From an uncultured Christensenella sp. (GTDB taxonomy: Bacteria > Bacillota > Clostridia > Christensenellales > Borkfalkiaceae): 64,000 bases of DNA. The translations under genes were made by a program, and so were the position numbers. The stretch spans positions 1-64,000 of the forward strand of contig CAJUFY010000004.1 of NCBI GenBank assembly GCA_910586245.1, read 5' to 3'. Of the stretch, positions 48,966 to 56,850 are shown one piece after another (within the stretch, counting starts at the first letter, position 1; every line of letters starts with the position of its first letter). Under the pieces are notes generated by a model. It made no database searches, was not told the DNA's origin, and saw only the letters and a program-made list of their open reading frames with translations.

Positions 48966-49801
48966 GACAGCACCTCCTTTTCGCAGCGCACGCAGTGGCA
49001 TTGAACGTTGATTGCTACGGGCAACCCCGCAATGTGGGTGGGCGCGATTTCGCAGGATACGCCTAGCGCGGTTACGTTGCCGCCGAATCCCTGCGCGCCG
49101 ATGCCGAGCGCGTTGATTTTTTCGAGCGCTTCCCGTTCGATTTCGGCGACGTCTTTGCGCGGGTGGGCGCTGCCCACTTCCCGCGTGAGCGCCTTTTTGG
49201 CGAGCAGCGCGCACGAATCGAACGCGCCCCCGATTCCCACGCCCACGTACACGGGCGGGCAGGGGCGGGAACCCGCCGTTTTCACCGTTTCCACGATTGC
49301 GCGCACGATGCCGTCCCGTCCTTCGGCGGGGGTGAGCATAAAGAGCTTGCTCATATTTTCGCTTCCGAATCCCTTCGGAAGAAAGGTGACGGAGATCCGG
49401 TCGCCTTCTACGATTTCGGTGTGCAAATGCGCGGGCGTATTGTCGCCCGTGTTGACGCGGGTGAGCGGATCGCAGATGCTCTTGCGGAAGTTGCCGTCGC
49501 GATAAGCGCGGCGCACGCCGTCGTCGACCGCGTCCTGCAAAGATCCGCCCGTGAGCGCGACTTCCCGCCCGATTTCGAGGAGGACGACGCTCATGCCGGT
49601 ATCCTGACAGACGGGCATTTTTTCGCGTTGTGCGCACCGTTCGTTTTCGAGTACGGTGGAAAGCGCGAATTTCGCGGCGCCCGTCTCTTGCGCTTCCGCC
49701 TGCATTAAGGCGTTGCGGCAGGAATCGGTGAGCGTAAGCCCTGCTTTCCGCGCCAGGCGGTATACGCAGTCTGAAATTGCTTTGGTGGAAATGTTTTTCA
49801 T
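48962..49801 (-). CDS. Class I fumarate hydratase, alpha (N-terminal) subunit
   Basis: 279 residues from the ATG at 49801. The three cluster-ligand Cys regions are visible (PVCQDTGMSVV; SKSICDPLTR-like reading RKSICDPLTRVNTGDN; PCPPVYVGVGIGG). Together with the beta subunit it forms an oxygen-sensitive [4Fe-4S] hydratase converting fumarate to malate. No Shine-Dalgarno is seen; a TATAAT ends only 9 bases before the ATG, so the mRNA is probably leaderless or nearly so. An in-frame ATG at 49822 overlaps that -10 and is rejected. The promoter is divergent from that of the CPBP protease gene. Confidence 0.92.
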   Translation of the reverse strand: MKNISTKAISDCVYRLARKAGLTLTDSCRNALMQAEAQETGAAKFALSTVLENERCAQREKMPVCQDTGMSVVLLEIGREVALTGGSLQDAVDDGVRRAYRDGNFRKSICDPLTRVNTGDNTPAHLHTEIVEGDRISVTFLPKGFGSENMSKLFMLTPAEGRDGIVRAIVETVKTAGSRPCPPVYVGVGIGGAFDSCALLAKKALTREVGSAHPRKDVAEIEREALEKINALGIGAQGFGGNVTALGVSCEIAPTHIAGLPVAINVQCHCVRCEKEVLS

Positions 49802-49810
49802 ATCGCCATA

Positions 49811-49876
49811 ATTATAGAACATTTTTGCGAAAAAGCAAAGTTTTTCGTTGGCATTTTCGGCTTTTTCCTGTATAAT
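49811..49876. promoter_or_regulatory. Divergent leaderless promoter pair (fumarase / CPBP protease)
   Basis: Minus strand: -10 TATAAT (plus-strand ATTATA at 49811-49816), weak -35 TTTGCT 17 bases away, 9 bases to the fumarase ATG. Plus strand: TTGGCA (49848-49853), 17-base spacer, TATAAT (49871-49876), 6 bases to the protease ATG at 49883. Confidence 0.75.
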
Positions 49877-49882
49877 ATCGGC

Positions 49883-50812
49883 ATGGAACAGACGCAGACT
49901 TTGACCGAAGAAGATTTCAAACGCCGCTCGCTCAAAGAAGCGGGGCTTTCTTATTCCGTGGGCACGATCGCGCCCATGCTTTTGCTTGCGCCGATTCTGC
50001 TGATTCTGGGGCTGTGCGGCGTCAAAGACTTCGAAGACGCCGACTGGTACAAATATCTTTGTTACCTTTTGCCGCAGCTGTGCCTTGCGGGCGCGGCAAT
50101 CCTGTTTTTCAAAAGGAGCCGTTTTTCCGTTAAAAAAACGTATTGCGCGTGCAAATGGTATTATTTCCCGATCGCCGTTTTATTGCAGTTCGGGCTGTTG
50201 TTTTCGCTTTCCGAACTTAACGAATATTTTATTCGGTTTTTGGAACTGTTCGGGTACGACCGTTTATCGTCGAGCGTTCCTTCGCTCGAAGGGTGGAATT
50301 TGTTCCCCGCGATTTTGGTGATTGCGGTATTGCCTGCGCTGTTTGAAGAAACGCTCTTCCGCGGCATTCTTGTCCGACAGACGTTCGAGAGCGGCTGGGG
50401 AACGGCGGCGACCGTTTTGATTTCGGGCGCGCTGTTTTCGCTGTATCACCACAATCCCGAACAGACGATTTATCAGTTTCTCTGCGGCGCGTGTTTTACG
50501 TTGGTCGCGGTTCGTTCCGGCAGCGTGTTTCCCACCGTCGTCGCGCACTTTCTGAACAATGCGGCGATTCTGATTTTGGAATCTGTCGGTTACGGCACGG
50601 CTTGGACGATCCCGTGGGGTGGATATCTTGCGCTCTGTCTTGTTTCGGCGGCGTGTCTGTTGGGAACGATGGTTTATCTGGTGTTTTTCGACTGTAACGG
50701 AAACCGCAAGGGCGGGGTGAAGTACGGCAAAGTGTTTGCGCTTGCGCTCTGCTCGGGAATCGCGTTCTGCGCGGTGCAGTGGATCGCGATGCTCGTAGAG
50801 GGACTCTCGTGA
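49883..50812 (+). CDS. CPBP family intramembrane metalloprotease
   Basis: 309 residues. About eight transmembrane helices. The CPBP (Abi/CAAX-like) motifs are clear: EETLFRGILVRQ near residue 155, the second motif with His FSLYHHNPEQ, and HFLNNAAIL with the His and Asn. Members range from prenyl-protein endopeptidases to bacteriocin self-immunity and sporulation factors; the role here is unknown. The start ATG follows a perfect -10 by six bases, so the mRNA is probably leaderless. The stop overlaps rlmH by four bases (GTGA). Confidence 0.92.
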   Translation: MEQTQTLTEEDFKRRSLKEAGLSYSVGTIAPMLLLAPILLILGLCGVKDFEDADWYKYLCYLLPQLCLAGAAILFFKRSRFSVKKTYCACKWYYFPIAVLLQFGLLFSLSELNEYFIRFLELFGYDRLSSSVPSLEGWNLFPAILVIAVLPALFEETLFRGILVRQTFESGWGTAATVLISGALFSLYHHNPEQTIYQFLCGACFTLVAVRSGSVFPTVVAHFLNNAAILILESVGYGTAWTIPWGGYLALCLVSAACLLGTMVYLVFFDCNGNRKGGVKYGKVFALALCSGIAFCAVQWIAMLVEGLS

Positions 50813-51246
50813 AAAAACTCAATCTCGTGTGCGTGGGCAAGTTGAAAGAGCGTTACTGGCGTGAAGCCGTTGCCGAGTACGTGAAACGCCTTTCCCGTTT
50901 CTGCAAAACGGAAATTATCGAATTGCCCGAACGCGCAACGCCCAAAGAGGAAGCGGAAAGCATTCTGCGCGCCTGCAAGGGGTACACGTTTGCGCTCGCC
51001 GTAGAGGGGAAACGGTGCGATTCGGCTGCCTTTTCGCACAAGTTGGAAAGTTTGTACGCGCGCGGGGAAGAAATTACCTTCGTCATCGGTTCTTCTTGCG
51101 GGCTCGACCGTACGGTGAAAGAACGCGCAAAGGAATTGTTCTCTTTTTCCGAACTGACCTTTCCGCATCAGATGATGCGGGTGATGCTTCTCGAACAGAT
51201 TTACCGCGCGTTTATGATCGGGTGCGGATCGGAATATCATAAATAA
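50809..51246 (+). CDS. rlmH: 23S rRNA (pseudouridine-1915-N3)-methyltransferase
   Basis: 145 residues from a GTG at 50809 (AGAGGGA ahead), coupled to the CPBP gene stop. RlmH is a small SPOUT enzyme that methylates pseudouridine in helix 69. The conserved ends are typical: MKKLNLVCVGKLKERYW at the start, FVIGSSCGLDRTVKERA in the SAM-binding knot, and FPHQMMRVMLLEQIYRAFMI...YHK at the C-terminus. Length is standard. Confidence 0.96.
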   Translation: MKKLNLVCVGKLKERYWREAVAEYVKRLSRFCKTEIIELPERATPKEEAESILRACKGYTFALAVEGKRCDSAAFSHKLESLYARGEEITFVIGSSCGLDRTVKERAKELFSFSELTFPHQMMRVMLLEQIYRAFMIGCGSEYHK

Positions 51247-51266
51247 CGGCGGCATATGCTGTTAGA

Positions 51267-52079
51267 ATGGACGTCTATTCGGAAATAACCCGTTTTTACG
51301 ATACTTACCGCGGAGAAAAAACCGTCTTCGGACAGAGCGCGGAGGGGCGGAATTTATACGCGTTTTTTGCGGGCGAGCATACTTACCCGATCGGAATTTG
51401 TCAGTATGCGATTCACGCGCGGGAATGGATTACTGCCTACCTCGCCTGCGAACAGATCGCGCGCGGCGTAAAGCGCGGCGGCGTATGGTTTCTTCCGCTT
51501 ACGAATCCGGACGGCGCGTTGCTCGCAACGCGCGGCATATCCTGCGTTTCGCCCGCAAGAAGGGAAAAACTGCTTGCACTCAACGGCGGCGAAGATTTTT
51601 CGCTTTGGAAAGCGAATGCCGAAGGGGTGGATTTAAACGTGAATTTCCCTGCGGAGTGGGGCACGGGAAAGCGCAATCTGTTTGCGCCCGCGCCCGAAAA
51701 TTTCGTGGGCGACGCGCCGCTCTGCGCACCCGAAAGCCGCGCGTTGGCGGAATTCACGTTAAAGACTTCGCCCGATTTTACGATCAGCTGGCATACCAAA
51801 GGGGAGGAAATTTACTGGCGGTTCCGCCAACCCTTTTTTCGGAGGCGGCGGGATTTCAAACTTGCGGCAAGACTTGCCAAATCGACGGGCTATCCCTTGA
51901 AGGAAGCTCCCGGTTCCGCGGGCGGCTATAAGGACTGGTGCGTGGAAAAATTGAAGATTCCCGCGTTTACCGTCGAGGCGGGGGAGGATGTGCTTCCCCA
52001 CCCGCTGGGATTGCGTTCGCTCGCTGCGATCGTTTTGCGCTGCGGGGACGCGGTAAAGGATATTACGGAAGGATTTTAA
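51267..52079 (+). CDS. M14 family zinc carboxypeptidase (probable gamma-D-glutamyl-diamino acid peptidase)
   Basis: 270 residues; ATG at 51267 with a weak ribosome site. Zinc ligands His and Glu are in YAIHAREWITAY, the third His in ISWHTKGEEIYW, and the catalytic Glu in FTVEAGEDVLP. NPDG and GVDLNVNFPAEWGTG are substrate-pocket motifs like those of bacterial M14 enzymes that cut gamma-D-Glu-diaminopimelate bonds in cell-wall peptides. There is no signal peptide, which suggests recycling of imported muropeptides in the cytoplasm. It is followed one base later by tadA, so they form one operon with rlmH. Confidence 0.85.
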   Translation: MDVYSEITRFYDTYRGEKTVFGQSAEGRNLYAFFAGEHTYPIGICQYAIHAREWITAYLACEQIARGVKRGGVWFLPLTNPDGALLATRGISCVSPARREKLLALNGGEDFSLWKANAEGVDLNVNFPAEWGTGKRNLFAPAPENFVGDAPLCAPESRALAEFTLKTSPDFTISWHTKGEEIYWRFRQPFFRRRRDFKLAARLAKSTGYPLKEAPGSAGGYKDWCVEKLKIPAFTVEAGEDVLPHPLGLRSLAAIVLRCGDAVKDITEGF

Positions 52080-52080
52080 A

Positions 52081-52539
52081 GTGGAAGAAAAATTTATGCG
52101 GGAAGCATTGCTTCTCGCCGAAAAAGCGAAAAAAAAGGGCGAAGTGCCGATCGGGGCGGTCGTCGTATACCGCGGGAAAGTGATCGGCCGCGGGTACAAT
52201 CTCCGCACCAGATTGCAGCGCGCGACCCAGCACGCGGAAGTGCGCGCAATCGACCGTGCGTGCAAAAAGCTGAAGTCGTGGCGGCTGCCCGAAGCGGAAA
52301 TTTACGTGACGCTGGAGCCTTGCCCGATGTGCATGGGCGCAATTTTGAACGCGCGGATCGACAGGGTGTATTTCGGTGCGTACGAACAGAAAGGGCGCAG
52401 TCTGACGAAGCAGATCGCCGAAGCGGGGCTTTTGAATCACACGGCGGAAGTCACGGGGGGCGTGCTCGAAGCGGAATGCGCGGCGGTGCTTACGTCGTTT
52501 TTTAGCGAAATGCGGACGCGGGAAAAGAAAAAGAAGTGA
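52081..52539 (+). CDS. tadA: tRNA-specific adenosine deaminase
   Basis: 152 residues from a GTG at 52081, immediately after the M14 gene stop. The zinc deaminase motifs are QHAEVRAIDRA with the catalytic Glu and LEPCPMCMGAIL with the two Cys ligands. TadA converts A34 to inosine in tRNA-Arg(ACG). The basic C-terminal end REKKKK is typical. In many Bacillota tadA is followed by the SRP RNA gene and dnaX; neither is seen here. Confidence 0.95.
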   Translation: MEEKFMREALLLAEKAKKKGEVPIGAVVVYRGKVIGRGYNLRTRLQRATQHAEVRAIDRACKKLKSWRLPEAEIYVTLEPCPMCMGAILNARIDRVYFGAYEQKGRSLTKQIAEAGLLNHTAEVTGGVLEAECAAVLTSFFSEMRTREKKKK

Positions 52540-52721
52540 AGTTTGCGTGAAAGATTGCCGCGGCGCGTTTGAACGCGGCATTTACGGGTGATATAACAGG
52601 CGAAGGGTAACAAAAAGCCGAACGCCGGAATAGTTTGTATTACCTGATAATTTTGTCGGGGGGAGTCCCCTCGGGAAAAAACACAGCCGCAGCGGGCAAG
52701 CTGCGGCTTTATCAATCGTTT
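52540..52721. other. Intergenic stretch between tadA and the second ABC-F gene
   Basis: No reading frame is supported. It contains a weak hairpin after tadA (GCCGCG / CGCGGC, ~52557-52580), a GGGGGGAG/TCCCCT fold-back near 52660, and the minus-strand terminator of the ABC-F gene. The conserved SRP RNA apical sequence was looked for and not found. Confidence 0.6.
52672..52708 (-). terminator. Terminator of the second ABC-F gene
   Basis: On the minus strand AGCCGCAGC / GCTGCGGCT stem followed by GTGTTTTTTCCC. Confidence 0.88.
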
Positions 52722-54569
52722 TTAAATGAGCGTTTCGTATTCTTCGTAGAGGGCGGAAACTTCCGCTTGCAGCGCGTTCAGTTTGAGCGTGATTTCCTGC
52801 ACCGCTTTGTAATCCGCCGCGCGCTCGGCAAGATTGAGATTCAGCGCTTCCTCTTCCGTTTCCAGTTCCCCGATGCGCGCTTCGATTTCGCGGACCCGCG
52901 CTTTTTTCCGCGCTTCTTTGGCGCGGTCTTCCTTCGATCGGTAGCCCGTATCCGCTTTCGGTTTTTCTTTCTTTTCGGCGGGCTGCGTTTTTCGGCTTTC
53001 CAGATATTCGGAATAAGTTCCCGCAAAGGGAACGAGGGCGCCGTTTTCCAGAACGATGATGCGCGTTGCGACGGATTCCACGAATCTGCGATCGTGCGAA
53101 ACGAACAGTACCGTGCCGTCGAACGCTTTCAGCGCGGCTTCGAGCGCTTCCCGTGCGGAAAGATCGAGGTGGTTGGTCGGCTCGTCGAGGACGAGCAGAT
53201 TCCCGCGCCGCGCTTCGAGCAGCGAAAGTTCGAGCTTTGCTTTGAGCCCGCCCGAAAGTTCCTTGACCTTTTTGTTTACGTCTTCTTCGTCCAGTCCCGC
53301 CTGTGCGAGCAGTTTGCGCGCGTCCGTTTGCGAAAGCAACGCATGCTTGCCCCAGAAAGCTTCCAGCACCCGTTCTTCGGGATCGAGATCGGCGTTTTCC
53401 TGATCGTAGTACGCCGTTTTCACGAATCTGCCGAACTGCACGGTGGGCGGTTTGGAAAGGAAATATTTCAGCAGCGTGCTTTTGCCCGTGCCGTTGTCGC
53501 CGAGCACGGCGCATTTTTCGCCCCGCATGAGTGTAAATTCCGCGTCTTTCAGCAACAGTTTGTCGTCCGCTTTCAGATCGAATTTTTCGGCGTGAAGGAC
53601 GCGTTCGTAGGGGCGGTCGTCGTAACGGAACGCAAAGCGGGGCGGTTGGGGCGGTGGAACGGGCTTTTCGAGCAGTTCCATTTTTTCGAGCTGTTTGACG
53701 CGCGACTGCGCACTCTTCGCCGTGGTGGCGCGTACGATGTTTTTATCGACGTATTCCTGCAACCGCGCAATCTCTTCCCGCTGTTTTTCGTATTCTTTTT
53801 CCAGCCGAAGGTTGCGTTCCTGTTTTAAAATTTTGTATTTCGAGTAATTCCCCGCAAAGGAGAGAACCTGACCGCGTTCCAGTTCCAGCGTGCGTGCGGT
53901 AAGGCGGTCGAGGAAAAAGCGGTCGTGCGATACGACGAGCAGCGCTCCCCGATAGGTCGTCAGATAATCTTCGAGCCAGAACAGCGTTTTCATATCGAGG
54001 TGGTTGGTCGGCTCGTCCAAAACGAGCAGATCGGGTTCTTCCAACAGCAGACGGCATAGTTTGAGCCTCGTCTTTTCGCCGCCGCTCATCGTGTTGATCC
54101 GCTGATCGTAAACGCTCCCGAAGTTCATGCCGTTGAGCACCGTTTTAATGCGCACTTCGAAGTTGTAGCTGTCGCGCGCGGCGATCCGTTTGTTCAGGCT
54201 TTCCGCCCGCGCCGCAAGCACGCGCATTTCGCTTTCGTCTGCCGTCGCCATTGCGGACTGCGTTTTGCGCAGCGCATCGAGCAGCGCTTTGTCCTCGTCG
54301 AAAACTTCTTCCATGGCGCGGTAAACGGTGTCGTCGCGTTCGAATCCGCCGCTCTGTTCCAGATATCCGATCCTTGCGCCGTTCTTGCGGAAGATTTCTC
54401 CCTCGTCTGGAGAGAGCGCCCCGAGCATGAGTTTTAACAGCGTGGTTTTCCCTTCGCCGTTTCCGCCGATGAAGCCCACCCGCTCGTTTTCGTGTACGGC
54501 AAAGGTGACGCCCCTCACGACGGGCGCGCCTGTATAGCCGAACGTAACGTTTTCGAAACTGACGAGCAT
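52722..54569 (-). CDS. ABC-F ATPase (Uup/YdiF-like) with C-terminal coiled coil
   Basis: 615 residues from the ATG at 54569, preceded by CACGGAGATAAAATT; a longer in-frame start at 54590 lacks a ribosome site. Both ATPase domains are complete: GGNGEGKTTLL, MSGGEKTRLKL, LLVLDEPTNHLDM, and GDNGTGKSTLL, LSGGLKAKLEL, LLVLDEPTNHLDL. A P-site linker of ~75 residues lies between them, and the C-terminal ~80 residues form a Glu/Arg/Lys coiled coil (RARVREIEARIGELETEEEA region). Unlike the ABC-F at 14254, both ATP sites look functional. Likely a translation factor resolving stalled ribosomes; antibiotic resistance is possible but not indicated. Confidence 0.92.
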   Translation of the reverse strand: MLVSFENVTFGYTGAPVVRGVTFAVHENERVGFIGGNGEGKTTLLKLMLGALSPDEGEIFRKNGARIGYLEQSGGFERDDTVYRAMEEVFDEDKALLDALRKTQSAMATADESEMRVLAARAESLNKRIAARDSYNFEVRIKTVLNGMNFGSVYDQRINTMSGGEKTRLKLCRLLLEEPDLLVLDEPTNHLDMKTLFWLEDYLTTYRGALLVVSHDRFFLDRLTARTLELERGQVLSFAGNYSKYKILKQERNLRLEKEYEKQREEIARLQEYVDKNIVRATTAKSAQSRVKQLEKMELLEKPVPPPQPPRFAFRYDDRPYERVLHAEKFDLKADDKLLLKDAEFTLMRGEKCAVLGDNGTGKSTLLKYFLSKPPTVQFGRFVKTAYYDQENADLDPEERVLEAFWGKHALLSQTDARKLLAQAGLDEEDVNKKVKELSGGLKAKLELSLLEARRGNLLVLDEPTNHLDLSAREALEAALKAFDGTVLFVSHDRRFVESVATRIIVLENGALVPFAGTYSEYLESRKTQPAEKKEKPKADTGYRSKEDRAKEARKKARVREIEARIGELETEEEALNLNLAERAADYKAVQEITLKLNALQAEVSALYEEYETLI

Positions 54570-54599
54570 AATTTTATCTCCGTGAACCAAATTGTGAGT

Positions 54600-54722
54600 A
54601 TGAGCAAACAGTTAAAGCACATCCGCGCGATCGAAGAAAAGCTGAAAGGGGCTTCCCCCGAAGAGAGCGCGAAACTCGCCAAAAAGCTTGTAAAATTGAA
54701 AGACGACTGGCTGAACGGTTAA
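54600..54722 (+). CDS. Possible 40-residue Lys/Glu-rich small protein
   Basis: Reading frame MSKQLKHIRAIEEKL...KKLVKLKDDWLNG. It lies between the start of the ABC-F gene and the stop of the radical SAM gene, both on the other strand, and overlaps the latter's stop by three bases. The sequence predicts a charged amphipathic helix, and its codons look like those of neighbouring genes. There is no clear ribosome site (GTGAG only); an in-frame GTG at 54582 is an alternative start. It could be a chance frame in the ABC-F promoter region. Confidence 0.35.
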   Translation: MSKQLKHIRAIEEKLKGASPEESAKLAKKLVKLKDDWLNG

Positions 54723-55570
54723 AAATCCCACTGCGGGATAAACGCCGTTTCCGCGCTCGATTTATCTTGCGTGTAAAGATTGGTAAAACCGAGCGACTGC
54801 GCGTAATCGACGACGCGCCCGTATTCGCGCGCCGTGATTTTTCGGTTGAGTTCGGGGAAATTTGCAATCTCGCCCATCGGCGTATACTGGCGCATGAGGG
54901 AAACGGGCGCGCCGTCCGGCAGAGTTTTTTTCAAAAAATCCAAGATGCGCAGGGAATCGGAAGAACACGCGGGCATGACGAGATGCCGCACGAGGATTCC
55001 CGAAAGCATTTTACCGCCCGCCCACGCGGGCTTTTTTTGCGCCATAAAGGCGACCGCTTCGCTCGCGTAACGGAAGTAATCTTCTCTTCCCGTGTATCGC
55101 GCGGAGAGCGCGGGGGAAAAGAATTTTACATCGGGCAGCCAGACGTCGACGTAAGGCGCGATCCGTTCGAGCGCGCCGACTTTTGCGTATCCGCCCGAAT
55201 TGTATACGACGGGGATATTCGGTTTGCGGTACGCAAGCGCTTCCGCAATCAGATCGGAAACGTGATCGGGCGTGACGAGATTGACGTTTTCCGCGCCCAG
55301 GTTTTCAAGCTGAATAAAAATTTCGGCGAGTTCTTTGGGCGTGAGCTCTTTCCCGCGTCTCGCGCGCGAAACTTCGTAGTTCTGACAGAAGGCGCATTTC
55401 AGCGAACAGCCGCCGAAAAAAACCGTTCCGCTTCCCCTCAGATAGGATATCGGCGGTTCTTCGTAGGGGTGAAGATAATATTTGGCGACGGAAAGTCCTT
55501 TTACGCCGCACCGTCCCGCCCGTTTTTCTCTGTCCGCTCCGCATTCGACGGGGCATAAGGTACATTGCAT
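54719..55570 (-). CDS. PflX-like radical SAM protein (COG1313)
   Basis: 283 residues. N-terminal Cys-rich MQCTLCPVECGADREKRAGRC, then the radical SAM cluster motif GGCSLKCAFCQNYEVS (three Cys) and a GxIxG-like NVNLVTPDHVSD region. The C-terminus reads VSLMRQYTPMG, typical of the pyruvate formate-lyase-activase-like COG1313 group; the substrate is unknown. The conserved N-terminus fixes the start at 55570. That ATG is six bases from a TATAAT, so translation must begin at or next to the mRNA 5' end. It is single-gene, with no obvious partner glycyl-radical enzyme nearby. Confidence 0.88.
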   Translation of the reverse strand: MQCTLCPVECGADREKRAGRCGVKGLSVAKYYLHPYEEPPISYLRGSGTVFFGGCSLKCAFCQNYEVSRARRGKELTPKELAEIFIQLENLGAENVNLVTPDHVSDLIAEALAYRKPNIPVVYNSGGYAKVGALERIAPYVDVWLPDVKFFSPALSARYTGREDYFRYASEAVAFMAQKKPAWAGGKMLSGILVRHLVMPACSSDSLRILDFLKKTLPDGAPVSLMRQYTPMGEIANFPELNRKITAREYGRVVDYAQSLGFTNLYTQDKSSAETAFIPQWDF

Positions 55571-55576
55571 AGGGCG

Positions 55577-55605
55577 ATTATATCATTTTCCTGCGAAAAA
55601 CGCAA
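55577..55605 (-). promoter_or_regulatory. Leaderless promoter of the radical SAM gene
   Basis: Minus strand TTGCGT, 17-base spacer, TATAAT (plus-strand ATTATA 55577-55582), then CGCCCT and ATG; the predicted +1 is the A of the ATG. Confidence 0.75.
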
Positions 55606-55626
55606 CCCGATTGCAAGCGCATTCTC

Positions 55627-55655
55627 TTGACATTTGGGAACGCTTCTTATATAAT
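55627..55655 (+). promoter_or_regulatory. metK promoter
   Basis: Perfect consensus: TTGACA (55627-55632), 17-base spacer, TATAAT (55650-55655), leader of ~20 bases. This leaves no room for a SAM-sensing riboswitch. Confidence 0.9.
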
Positions 55656-55681
55656 AGAGCGGTCACGAAAGGAATACGGTT

Positions 55682-56842
55682 ATGAGAAAATTTTTTACAA
55701 GCGAAAGCGTTACGGAAGGACATCCCGACAAAGTCTGCGATAAGATCGCGGACAGCATTTTAGACGAACTATTGAAGCAAGATCCCTTTGCGCGTTCCGC
55801 GGTGGAATGCTGCGCAGCGTACAATACGCTGTTCATTACGGGCGAAGTTTCGGGCAACTGTACGGTTGATTACGGGCAGATCGCCCGCAGGGTAATCCGC
55901 GAAATCGGTTACGACTTCGGGGAGTTTGCATACGATACGTGCCGCGTGATCGAAACGGTACACGGGCAGTCGCAGGATATCGCGCTCGGCGTGAACAATT
56001 CCAAAGAAAAAAAAGCGGGCGGGAGCGAAAAGGATTTGCTCGGCGCAGGCGATCAGGGCATGATGTTCGGTTACGCCTGCCGCGAAACGGCGGAATTGAT
56101 GCCGCTGCCGATCATGCTTTCGCATAAGCTTGCGGCGAAACTCACCGCGCTCAGAAAGGAGGGGATGCTTTCCTATCTCCGTCCCGACGGCAAGACGCAG
56201 ATCACCGTGGAGTACGAGGGGAAAACGCCCGTTCGGGTGGATACCGTCGTCGTATCCTCGCAGCATAAAGAGGAGGTTTCGCAGGAGCAAATTGCTTCCG
56301 ATCTGAAAAAACGTCTGATCGACGCGGTGATTCCCGCGCACTTGCTCGACGAAAATACGAAATATTTCATCAATCCCACGGGCAAATTCGTGATCGGCGG
56401 ACCCGAAGGGGATTCGGGACTCACGGGCAGAAAGATCGTGGTCGATACCTACGGCGGCAGATGTCCGCACGGGGGCGGGTCGTTTGCGGGGAAAGACTGC
56501 ACGAAGGTGGACAGAAGCGCAACCTATATGGCGCGCTATATCTGTAAGAACATGGTTGCTGCGGGGCTTGCCGACGAAATGGAATTGCAGGTTGCTTACG
56601 CGATCGGCGTCGCGCGCCCGGTATCCGTATTCGTCGATACCTTCGGCAGCGGAAAACTTTCCGACGATCGGCTTGCGGAAATCGTCGTGAAGGAGTTCGA
56701 TCTCCGTCCTTCGGCGATCATCGAAACGTTGCAACTTCGCCGTCCCGTCTTCGGGAATACGTCGGCGTACGGGCATTTCGGGCGGGAAGCGTTTGTCTGG
56801 GAACAGACCGATCGCGCGGAATCGCTGAAAAAGTATCTTTGA
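55682..56842 (+). CDS. metK: S-adenosylmethionine synthetase
   Basis: 386 residues. The three-domain MetK fold is fully recognisable: FFTSESVTEGHPDKVCDKIAD at the start with the substrate His, GAGDQGMMFGYAC as the flexible-loop hexapeptide region, GGRCPHGGGSFAGKDCTKVDRS as the P-loop-like ATP region, and a normal C-terminus. It makes SAM from methionine and ATP. bioY follows 8 bases after its stop, so both share a transcript. Confidence 0.98.
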   Translation: MRKFFTSESVTEGHPDKVCDKIADSILDELLKQDPFARSAVECCAAYNTLFITGEVSGNCTVDYGQIARRVIREIGYDFGEFAYDTCRVIETVHGQSQDIALGVNNSKEKKAGGSEKDLLGAGDQGMMFGYACRETAELMPLPIMLSHKLAAKLTALRKEGMLSYLRPDGKTQITVEYEGKTPVRVDTVVVSSQHKEEVSQEQIASDLKKRLIDAVIPAHLLDENTKYFINPTGKFVIGGPEGDSGLTGRKIVVDTYGGRCPHGGGSFAGKDCTKVDRSATYMARYICKNMVAAGLADEMELQVAYAIGVARPVSVFVDTFGSGKLSDDRLAEIVVKEFDLRPSAIIETLQLRRPVFGNTSAYGHFGREAFVWEQTDRAESLKKYL

Positions 56843-56850
56843 GGGAATTT

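Noticed and set aside
48447..49637. A 396-codon minus frame that would extend the fumarase beta subunit upstream
   Set aside because: The upstream part is out of register with the alpha subunit gene, while the GTG at 48965 has GGAGGTG ahead and gives a normal-length subunit.
52540..52721. SRP (4.5S/scr) RNA gene after tadA, its common place in Bacillota
   Set aside because: The conserved apical sequence with GGAAGGAAGCA could not be found on either strand.
55571..55681. SAM-sensing riboswitch upstream of metK
   Set aside because: The promoter lies 27 bases before the start codon, leaving no space for one.
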